Assembly: GCA_964036195.1 (NCBI GenBank)
Contig: OZ038455.1
Span: forward strand, 7,085,855-7,149,854
Direction: 5' to 3'
Source of the DNA: Sphaerolaimus hirsutus
Lineage: Eukaryota; Nematoda; Chromadorea; Monhysterida; Sphaerolaimidae
DNA length: 64,000 nt
The notes below the pieces were generated by a model that worked only from the letters and a program-made list of their open reading frames with translations, did not search any database and was not told the DNA's origin. A program made the translations under genes and the position numbers. Numbering within the stretch: position 1 is the first letter of the stretch; each line of letters starts with the position of its first letter. Shown in pieces: positions 37,069-47,102 of the stretch.

Positions 37069-40000
37069 CTACACACCTGTCTCGAAATCGCCCATGCTGT
37101 CCACAGTTCCATCACCGGGGGCTGCACCACCGCTGCTAGACTGATAGTAGCGAGGTCTGGATCAATCACAGATCCTGTAAAGTGTCAAATATCATGTCAA
37201 ATGTCAATTGTCATGTTGTTTTTTTGCGCAGTGTGGTGAATTTTTTTTGCTGTCGGCTGGTAAATCATAAATGTATACACTCAGTCATAACTTTTCATGC
37301 ATAATAGCTAGTAAGTGATAACATTTAAATGCTCACATTTATGATTTACCGACCAACAGCAAAAAAATTCACCACACTGCGCAAAAAAAACATGACAATT
37401 GACATTTGACATGATATTTGACACTTTACAGGATCTGTGATTGATACCTGGAGCCTCGGCCCACAGGGCGCGTTCCGGGCGCGGCCACGTATGCAGGTCG
37501 GCTGAGACTGCTAGATGCCACGCCAGAAAACGATCGCTGAATCGTGCGGTAATTATTCACGGCGCCGGGGATGAGGGACGGGTTGTTGGGGTTGACGCGG
37601 TCCGTGCACAATGCCTCGTAGTTAACCTGAGACAGTGCCAAACTTATGATAACATTGAACACTTGACAAAGTTTGGAACTGTTACCTGCTCCTGCGAACG
37701 GTTCGAAGCGCGGCTACCGCGGCCCGCCATGCGGCTGCCGATGCTCATATCCATCACTTCGTCTGCAGTAAATTTGGAGTAAAATGTGATTGGAAATTGT
37801 AACAAATCTTTGCATAATCTAGCAAACCTTGAAGCGATGTGACAGCCCCGCAAATGTTGCCGTGTTCTTTGGCCAAAGAGTCAATGCATTCGCGCAGTTG
37901 CCTCAGCTCCAATGCCGTAGAATCAGCTGCGGGTGTGCTGGCGTGGCCACCTTGTGCACTTTTCCCTGAGTGAACAAGTTACAAGAAAATAGGGTTCAAA
38001 TGGGTCTGACTTTTTGGGATCGGGATCAGGATTGGAGTTTTGGGGTCGGGATTGGATTTGAGATCGGGATTGGCAATTTTTCGGGATCGGGATTGGGGTC
38101 TAGGGGTCGGGATTGGGGTTTCGGGTTCGGGATTGAGGATTTGGGATTGGGGTTTCGGTACTGGAGTTTTGTGGTCGGAATTGGAATTGAGATCGGGATC
38201 GGCAATTTTTCGGGATCGGGATTGGGGTCTAGGGATTGGGATTGGGGTTTCGGGTTCGGGATTGAGGATTCGGGATTGGGGTTTTGGGATCGGGATTGGG
38301 GTTTCGGGATCGGGATTGGGCGATCGGGATTGGGGTTTCGGAATCGGGACTACAAAATCCCGAAATTTCTCGGTAGTCGGGGCCCCATTTGAACCCTACA
38401 AAAAAATCGGTATCGACATTAAAAATAGCGCACTCGGTGTTGGGTTGGCAAACGTAATCATCTCCATGGATTCAGCACGCCCGCCGGCAACGACTACAGG
38501 GGGGTTTTGAGGCAGAGAGGGGCGCGTTGGTTCCTCTTGCGGGTGCGGTTCCTGCCGAACGCGATGGTGCGCCACCTGGGTACAGTTTTAGATCATGTAA
38601 AGTGTCAAATATCATGTAAAGTAAAGTGTCAAATATCATGTAAAGTAAAGTGTCAAATATCATGTAAAGTAAAGTGTCGAATGTTGCCCAAGTGATAATA
38701 AACAATTATTACTGAACTTTCTGTGACATGAGATTTGACACTTTACATGATCTGGGATTGGTACCTGCTGAACCTGCGGCTCGGACACCTGCGGCCTGAC
38801 TGCTTGCGGCTCGGCCGCCTGCCGCCTAGCCGCCCTGGGACCACAGCAGCAGCCGCGGCCGTTTTTTTGGGCGCGCTGCAAAATATGCAAAGAATTCTTT
38901 GGAGAAATTTTGTGTGTTGAAGTGAATTTTTCAGTTTTGGTACTCACCAAAACCAAACACCGGAGAAAAATAACGATGCCGACGGCGAAAAGGTTGCTGC
39001 CAGTTTGGTATCCAGCATCCGTGATTTTGTAATACCAGCTGTCCAGAAAATTGACAATGAGTCTCAAAAGGGAGACAATCAAATCAACCTTGGCATTTAA
39101 TTGCTGGATGGCGATCTTGATTTCCTCCAGCTGTAAACATGACAGATTTGTTTGATGATGTAATGATATTTACTAGGGTTGACTTTTGTTTTTTAAATTT
39201 TAAATAAAATATATTTAAATTAGGGGCATTGAATGCTTTTCAAACTGGTTTTTGAGTTTTATATTTTCAATTTTTTGCCAACCCTAGCAATTTTATCAAA
39301 AACTTCCACCAAATAAAAATTCTACTTTTCTATTCTACTTTTCTATTCTACTATTTATGTACCTGTTCCAGCATGTTCTCATCCGTGAGGACATGACCAC
39401 CATAATCATCACCCACAGTAGGCACATCACCAGAATCAAAACCGTCCACATTGTATTTGGCACTTTTCCTGCTTATCACTGAAGCGACATGAACAGAATC
39501 AGTGGGGGCAGTAAGTGCACTGGTTGGCGCAGCTGTGGTGGGTGATGGAATAGAGTTAGTGGTTAGATCCATCACCACTGAAGACGTGACCGGTGGTGCA
39601 GAGCTAGAACCAAAAAAATTAATAACCAAATGTGTTATTTATTCTTTATAATAAAAATTCAACACTGATCAACTCACACTGTAGTGGATGGTGAGTAGAA
39701 TTTTGGTGCAAAATCATGACACAAGTTTTGAAAATATGCCTTGTCCTCCAGCAAGATGCGTGCAGCCTCTTGCAAACCACATTTCATTGGTTTGAGGGGG
39801 GTTGGGGTGGGGGGTTTTGGTTCAGGGGTGGTTGCTGAAGTAGTGTCAGGTTGGGTAGTGGTGAAAGGTGAAACAGGCGCTGGCGTAGTACCATTGGGTG
39901 GTGAAGGGGATATCTAAAAGGGTGGATAGATAGCTATTTTTTCACATTATTTGATAGATAGCTTACGAAACACACCCAAATTATTTCCGGAGTACAGCGC

Positions 40001-41269
40001 TTTTCAGGACAAGGCTGTGGAGTTGCGCAAGGGCAGCTCTTTGCACACGCGTCACATTCACAATGAGCTGATTTAATTCTGCACCAAGATTCATCACCCT
40101 TTGGTGATTTCTTCACCACCATCCAAATAGGTTTATTGATCGTTGTTGTGACAGTACTGGTTCCCACAGTGACTGACATAGTAGTGGAAGCAGTAGTAGT
40201 GTCAGGTAAATTAGTGCTAGGTTGGTGAGTAACAGGGGGTAAGCTATTCAACTCACCACTCAGCGCTGGTGGCTGCGTGTCATTAAACACCGTATATATT
40301 TGATATATACACATAATATTGTAAAATATAAAAAGCAAACTTTGTATTTTTTGTGTGTATCAATTAAATATCATGTAAAATGTCATGCAAAGTGTCAAAT
40401 GTCATGTAAAATGTCATGCAAAGTGACAAATGTCATGTAAAATGTCATGCAAAGTGTCAAATGTCATGTAAAATGTCATGCAAAGTGTCAAATGTCATGT
40501 AAAATGTCATGCAAAGTGTCAAATGTCATGTAAAGTACTTTACACTTGACGCATTTCTATTTCGCACCTATACACACAAAAAATCAATAGATGCTTTTTA
40601 TTCAAAAAAATACCACCATGACCAACCGTCTGAGTGACATGTTGCACGGCTTCGGTGAGCTGGCGTTCATTCAGGGTGGTGCTGGTGCCAGAGCTGGCGC
40701 CGAAGCGCTTGACGGCGACGGAGCGGTCCTGAGTTCACAACATGTTTTGATGACAAAAAATTGCAAAATCTTGGCATTCACAGGTAGGATTCAAATGAAA
40801 AATATCCCAAAAAATTACCATTTCACCAATTCCGAAATGTGAAAGAATTTAAGTGCCAATCCTAAAAACAATACCAAACCCTGAGCACATTCCCGATTGA
40901 ATTAACTTAGATTTCACATGAAAACAAACCTTCGGAATGCATTCGAAATTTTTTGCTTTGCGAAACTTTCTTTTGAGCTCCAGACACCTCGGCGTGTTGG
41001 GCGCGATGATGTCGACCTGCTTGATTTTGGTGTTGATGCTGATGCTGCGTGTTATTTTTGTTGAGTCAGACTTTTTTTTGGGGGGTGTCAAAACTTTAAA
41101 AACAAAATTTATCTCACTCTGACAAATCATAGTGATCTAACAGCTCGCACACGGCCGTGGTGCCAGTGCATTTGCACATAATTCCATCGCAGGGTGGGTA
41201 CCCCGAGACAGCGCCCAGCAAAATGGAAGCCATAACAGCGCCAAACAACAAGGTGCGGTGTACAGTCAT
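37069..41269 (-). CDS. 13-exon gene for a type I membrane protein, unknown family
   Basis: Exons (high to low): 41118-41269, 40930-41044, 40627-40728, 39976-40272, 39678-39913, 39363-39603, 38948-39130, 38765-38875, 38434-38575, 37828-37965, 37686-37762, 37448-37626, 37069-37156. All phases agree and the sum, 2061 bases, gives 686 residues. A signal peptide (MTVHRTLLFGAVMASILLGAVSG) is followed by a Cys-rich segment (PPCDGIMCKCTGTTAVC), a second Cys cluster (HCECDACAKSCPCATPQPCPEKRC), Pro/Thr-rich mucin-like stretches, one membrane segment (NLFAVGIVIFLRCLVL) with a basic and Cys-rich inner flank (RGCCCGPRAARR), and a polar cytoplasmic tail. Introns at 37157 and 38576 are MITEs and the one at 37966-38433 is filled by a hAT element. 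The donor at 38433 (GTGCGC) is the weakest junction. Confidence 0.65.
37157..37447 (-). mobile_element. Introner-like MITE, intron 12 of the 13-exon gene
   Basis: On the gene strand the intron starts GTATCAATCACAGATCCTGTAAAGTGTC and ends CACTTTACAGGATCTGTGATTGATCCAG. The arms are near-perfect inverted repeats over about 55 bases. CCAG precedes the donor and CCAG ends the acceptor. The centre holds a second palindrome (gtaaatcataaatg...), probably a nested MITE. Confidence 0.85.
37990..38398. mobile_element. hAT minisatellite element within an intron
   Basis: The termini TAGGGTTCAAATGGG and CCCATTTGAACCCTA are inverted. Flanks CAAGAAAA (37982-37989) and CAAAAAAA (38399-38406) are an 8-bp duplication with one mismatch. 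The core is 'gggatcgggattggggttt' repeats. It occupies most of the intron 37966-38433. Confidence 0.8.
38576..38764 (-). mobile_element. Introner-like MITE, intron 8 of the 13-exon gene
   Basis: On the gene strand: CAG|GTACCAATCCCAGATCATGTAAAGTGTC ... CACTTTACATGATCTAAAACTGTACCCAG. Its donor end matches that of the element at 37157-37447 at most positions. One arm carries a threefold tandem expansion of 'tcatgtaaagtaaagtgtcaaata'. Confidence 0.8.
40376..40545. repeat. 31-bp tandem array of MITE-end words in intron 3
   Basis: Five to six units of 'aaatgtcatgtaaaatgtcatgcaaagtgtc'. The flanks pair as inverted repeats (attttttgtgtgtat at about 40345-40360, atacacacaaaaaat at 40569-40584). It looks like an introner-family element whose subterminal repeat has expanded inside a longer intron (40273-40626). 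Confidence 0.65.
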
Positions 41270-41303
41270 TCTGCAATTTTTTGTCAACTCATGTAAAACA
41301 TGC

Positions 41304-41952
41304 ATTGGAAAGTGCGGGTGAAGCGAGTTGACATATTTGATTCAAATTGTGACTGTCAACCCAATTTCTTGACTCTGATTCTGACACTATTAGTATCTAA
41401 ATCCCAGTCCCAAAATTTTTCAAATGCTATCCCAATCAATCTAAATCCCGATTCTGAAAAGCACAGCCCCAATTCCAAGATATCGATCCCAATTCCGAGC
41501 CGTGACCCCCGAATCCCGCCCAATCCCGATCCCGAAAAATTGCCAATCCCGATCTCAATTCCAATTCCGACCCCAAAAATCCAGTAGCGAAACCCAAAAC
41601 TACAGCCCCAAATCCGAGATATCAATCCCGATTCCGACCCGTGACCCCCGAATCCGGCCCAATCCCTATCCCGAAAAACTACTAATCCCGATCTCAATTC
41701 CAATTCCGACCCCAAAATCCAGTACCGAAGGCCAAAAAAACAGTCCCAAATCCGAGATATCGATTCCGATTCTTACCCAATCCCGATCTCAATTCTGATC
41801 CCAACCACAAAACTCCAGTCCCGAAAACTCAATCCCGATCCCTAGACCCTAATCCCAATTCCAAATCCAAAATCTCAAAAAGTAATTCACGTTTGAACCC
41901 GGCTAGCAAATTGAATCAAGTACGTCAACTCGCTTCACACGTACTTTCCAAT
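41304..41952. mobile_element. Foldback element carrying hAT-like minisatellite
   Basis: Arms of about 45 bases are inverted: ATTGGAAAGTGCGGGTGAAGCGAGTTGAC on the left, and ATTGGAAAGTACGTGTGAAGCGAGTTGAC when the right is reversed. Inside are 'aatcccgatctcaattcc' repeats ending near tttgaaccc, so a hAT-type minisatellite seems to sit within the foldback. It starts 34 bases upstream of the 13-exon gene's ATG, so it may affect the promoter. Confidence 0.7.
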
Positions 41953-44396
41953 AGATATAGAATAATTTGAGTTGCCGCGGTTTATTTACTGTACTCTCCC
42001 CAAAAAATATCGCCCAAAAAAGGTATATTTGGGTAGTTTCATTCTAAAAATGCATATATCCAAGTTTTTCGATTTTTTTTAAAATCACATTTAAAGGTTT
42101 GATGCCAGTCTGATGGCGCTATGTTTGGGGGCGACGCTTACTCTTTCAGATACTTTTCAGGGCGTACTTTTCAGATAGATCCGACATTTCTCTATAATTT
42201 TTGTTGGTCGGGAAATATAGATTTGGAAATTCATGTATGCATTTTTGGAAATGAGACTTTTATCTCTTTGCAGTCGCACGGAAGAACGCGTGCATTTTTG
42301 GAATATCGAAAAATTTGGATATGTGCACTTATGAAATGAAACTTCGTTGGTCTGAGCTGGATATGTGCACTTACGAAATGAAAGTCCTGTTTTTCATAGG
42401 GGTTCTGAGATGGATATGTGCAATTCCTATGTGAAAATTGTGATTTTTCTGAAAAACGGTACCACTGTATCTCGGGGACAAAATGGGTTATAATGCTGAT
42501 TTAGTTTCAAGAATGTGAAAAACTATACGTGGAGGTTAAATCCACGCTTAACTCGATTTTTCTGGATTTGACGCTTGTGAACTACCCATTTGTCCTGCCC
42601 CCCCAAAAAATACCACCCAAAAAAACAAACTTCTAAAAAAGCCGCGGTCCTTGTCTTTGCCCTTGTCCTTGTAATAGATTTGAAATTAAATTTTAGCAAA
42701 AATATTGAATTTTTTAAAATTTTCGAATGTATTTTAGATAATCGGGCGATAAAGCGACGCTATAAATGTGGGGGAAAACTTTTTGAAATAAATTTTTAAT
42801 TGTAGAGCGTGAATGTGGGGAATTTTTGGGTCGGGTATGAATGATTTGTGGGAAAAAAATAAATAGAAAAAATGAAATGGGAAAAGGCAAAAATTGGCTG
42901 CAAAAATGATCTCAATTGCTTAGAGAGTGAGCAGAAAAAACTGTAATGTTTTAGGTTTTTGTGAAGATAAGAGAGTACAGGATGTCGATTTGACATTTAA
43001 AATGATTGCATTCGATACTGATGTGAGTGAGAAATCCAACCTTGGGTGACAGGCACACAAAACTCTTATTTTCTTTTTTTGTGGGTTGTGTATACATTCG
43101 TTCCAGATAGTTCACTCTGATAACTGTGTACTATTGGCACAGGTCCACGTTTGTATTGGATGCAGTTGGATACAATTGGAATGTGTTATTTCTATCTGCA
43201 ACATCGATAATGATGCCCGCGCAACAATTTACACACATATGTGGCGCGATTGTACGAATGCGATTCTTTTGGCACTTTTCCAAAGTTAATTTAATTTTCA
43301 ATTTCTGATTATGCAAATTACGTATAGGTAAAATAAGCAGACAAAACATTTCGCATTGTAAAACGTGAAATACAATCAAAATTCGGCCCCTATCAATGTA
43401 TTTGCACCAGCGGAAAACATTCACTATGCATTTTACTGTTATGTGAGTGGGTGCAGTATTTACTTTACAACGTTAAAAGTCACTCTACCTATCTATTAGG
43501 TCTTGTATTTTACCACTTGCATAAATATATTTAGTAAATAGATTCTGATTTGATAGATTACACCTTGACTTACGGAATTCTATTTAGGTTTTTTTAACGT
43601 TTCAATTTACAGAATTTGACTTATTTTTTGGTGTTTTCTCATTTTTTCTCCTTCTACTTATTTTTTTGACACCTAACATGCGTAATTAAACTTTTTAAGA
43701 AACTTTTCCACTTGCGGAATTCATTCCCCTAGCCATTTACCCCGCGCCACAGCCAGCGTTGTGTGTATTTATTTACGTGCTGCATTTACGTTTTGGAGGG
43801 TCGGAGCGTTTGAACGTGTATTTATTTTTATAACTAGGTAGCTTAATTTTTTACTAAATAAATATACTCCGGTTACTTTACACCCTGCACGCGTGGTTCC
43901 CGCTGGAAGTTTGCCAACGGTGGTTAACGCGTCCGAGTTTCATTTTTTTTATGGAAATCGCATGATTTAATAATCATTGGCATGCTTCCAACACGAGACA
44001 TAAATCAGTGTGAGGGCAGAGTATCACGTACGCCGAGTATACTGTATTTACTTGAATATTTTCTGCATTTAGATTAATAAAACAATTTTCCTTTAAAATC
44101 CCCATCCCTTGAATATTTCTTCCAAAATTTATGGCAAATTCCCAGTGAAAATATTCAAATAAATACGGTATTTATGTTTATTTTATGCATGCGTGCGGTG
44201 CGTGCGGTGTGCGTGCGGTTCCCCATCCACTCGTGGTATACATGTAGAGAAAGATTTTTTCACACATTTTTTTCACTGCCAGCGTGCGTAACTTTTTTCC
44301 ATGACTATGCATTTGTAAAAAAGATAATTTTTTCTTTTGTTTGCCAAATAACCATTAATCACAATAAAAATTTATTTTTTCAATCACATAATTGTA
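41953..44396. other. No gene recognised
   Basis: AT-rich sequence with scattered short ORFs but no exon with convincing splice sites, no tandem array and no paired terminal repeats. Near 42330-42430 the word 'ggatatgtgca' recurs three times. Confidence 0.4.
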
Positions 44397-46371
44397 TTAA
44401 TTCAATCTTGGTTGATTCATGTAGTAGTTTAAAAATACATGAATGAATAGAATCATAAGAAAATGTTCTCCTGAATTAACATCAAAAAGTGCTGTTTGAA
44501 GAATACTTTTCATCCTAAAAAAGCCCTGGGAAAAATTTCCTTGCCTCAAAAAATTATTCAAAACATATGCATGTAAAATAGGTGCACCGTGTAAAATGAA
44601 AACATCATTCATAGATCTTACAAAGCCATTTGCCACGTTCCCCATTGCCAACATGTTTGTAAAAATGAGTCCTCTCAATACAGCGCTCATGTTGAAGGTC
44701 AACATAACGTCGTGAATGAACTGCTCATTTGTAAACCCTTGTAGACTACCATTTACACCCATAAATTTTCCAAGGCCCACCATACATAGAAAAGAAGCTA
44801 TGGTGTTTCCAAATGACATCTGAAATATAATTATGTGTCAAAAAATTTTTTATTTGTAGACATGTAACATACAAAAATTATCAAGATTGCTGCATCATCC
44901 AGGGTGAGTAAGTTGCTCATATTTGGTGCCCAAAATGTGAATCTATCCATCATTCCTGGGAGTTCTAGCCAATGTAAAGTGTCATGTAAAGATTCAAATG
45001 TGATACAATTCTTTTGACATTTTGTAAGGAGACAGTAAAATTGCTACTTTGATTAACTACATTTTATAAGACTTTTTAGACTTTGCATGACATTTGACAC
45101 TTTACATGACACTTTACATTGAATAGAATGTAACTGGATCGCACAAGCTGGCCGAGAGTCCTGTGAAATTAAATTTTTGAAATTTTGAAGAAAAAATATG
45201 TATATTTAAAATTTTACCTAAAATTACTGAAGGTGTTAAATTGCCTAGAATCCATGTCTCGTAGAAATGGGTGTGCTTCTGTATTCACCACTCCGCTCCC
45301 AACAGTAACAATTGGTTGTAATAATCTGTACATCCTAAGAAAACAATTTCCCGTCCTTGAAACTGCATAACCATTGGTATTTTGTAACATTGGTTGATAA
45401 TATTGCGCTCCATTTTGATTAATTTGGGGCATGTAAAAAAAGTTATTTACAAATTTTTTATTAAAAATGTAAAGAAATTACACATTTAATACCATATTTC
45501 TTATAATAGAATGACATAACTCCTATATAAGGGTGAATTAAAAAGTAATTTTTGCAATGGTTAATATATAACAGGAGTATTCTATTAGAAGAAATATAAT
45601 ATACATAAACAAACTGCTGTGTTGGGGGCTGCATTCTATTTTGAGGATTGAATTGCTGTAATGGGGGGTTTGTTTGAGGGAGGGGTTGTTGGGTGCCGGC
45701 TTGTGTAACCACAGGACATGTAGATGAAACAGAAGAAGCAACAACGTTTGATTGTGTTGGGATCTGAATTTTGGGATAATTTATAGAAAATTTTCATAAA
45801 AAATAGATTTCAACTTTTAAAAAACCTGGGCATTTTGCTGTTGTGTAGCCCAAAATGTATTCATCACTTGTGGTGTATTTTGTCTATTAGGGTCATTCTG
45901 TTCTACATTGACTTGATTATTCACACCATGCTGTAATTGGTGTGAAATAAAATTTACATTAAAAATATAAAAATTGAGTTTCAAATTTAAACCTGATTTT
46001 GTTGAGTATTCAATGGTTGGGGATTTATTTCCACATTTGTTACAGTCCTATTTTGACCAGTGCCCACTACATTAGATGTCGAAGGTTCATTTGGGTTTTC
46101 TTCATGGCCGTGATCTTAAAATAAAAAATTAATGACTTTTATTCAATAGAGGTGTGTGATAAAATATAAAAACCTGAGTCGAAGTCTCTGATAAATTTGT
46201 CAAGGTCAAAACTTATTTCATTGTCGATGTTGTCTCCTCCGATGTTGTCCCCAGGTCTATAAAAATAAAATTTTTAACAAGGAAATAAATAAATTTGTAG
46301 TATACAGACCTTTTAGTTGCATTTGCAAACAAAAATGCAGACAAAATAGTGATGTATAAACTCATATACAT
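44397..46371 (-). CDS. Nine-exon gene, Gln/Asn-rich protein with hydrophobic C-terminus
   Basis: Exons (high to low): 46310-46371, 46174-46256, 45993-46114, 45826-45930, 45611-45763, 45218-45432, 45135-45160, 44873-44955, 44397-44819. Phases agree and the sum is 1272 bases (423 residues). A signal-like start (MYMSLYITILSAFLFANA) leads to an acidic stretch, then Gln/Asn/Pro-rich segments, then a hydrophobic C-terminal domain (SFGNTIASFLCMVGLGKFMG, VLRGLIFTNMLAMGNV, EHFLMILFIHVFL). An AATAAA lies just past the stop. The acceptor of exon 6 reads AC, not AG, so either it is non-canonical, mutated, or two genes meet here. Intron 7 (44956-45134) is MITE-derived. Family unknown. Confidence 0.55.
44956..45134 (-). 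mobile_element. Probable introner-like MITE, intron 7 of the nine-exon gene
   Basis: Inner arms CAATGTAAAGTGTCATG and CATGACACTTTACATTG are perfect inverted repeats. CCAG occurs both at the donor side (gatCCAGttac) and at the acceptor (ctcCCAG|GA). The donor is then CCA|GTTACA, which is weaker than in the other elements, and the outer termini have diverged. Confidence 0.55.
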
Positions 46372-47102
46372 ACTGACACTTGATATTTTTCTTGAAAATT
46401 CAGCAAATGGGTGTCTCAACTGAATTTGACTGTTTCTATTTAAGGCATTTTCAAAGACTAATTAACCTACATACCTGTTTTGCTTATGTCGTCAATATTG
46501 CCTTTGAATAATCTAACTCAATGAGCACTAATGATCTTACAATAATTTTATTGTTGCTAGCAGTTCGTAAAATGGCCACATAATGCTATTAGTTTTATTT
46601 CCCACAGACGTTCTGTTTTTACGACTTACCTGACCCACGTGCCTAAATAAAATTAATCACAAATGACACTTACTCAATTTTTATTTCCCCCCCAGCTCAG
46701 TCGATGACGGCTCCATGAAAATAAAAAATTACAGCACGCACTAAACTTTTTCTGTTGTGAACTTGAACGGTTTTCTGCCGGCTGCGCGGTTTTCTGCTGG
46801 CTGCGCGCATGCGTTTTTATCCTTACCTGTGTAAAAACTCAATGTAAATAATCATGGAAATAAGTCAGCTCATTGTTTTTTAATTTTGTGAAAAATACAG
46901 GGTGGTCTAAACGTACACTAGAAGGGTGATAAACATCACAGAAAATTGTTATGTGTGTAAAAATGATATAATTATCACTAACTTTTATAGATATTACAGT
47001 CTATTGTAAAAATTTTATCAGGGAGTATATAAGACTGTGAATTTGCTGGAAATTTCATTCACTTCACTTTCATTCAAAGGAAGTTGACTAGAATAAACAA
47101 AA

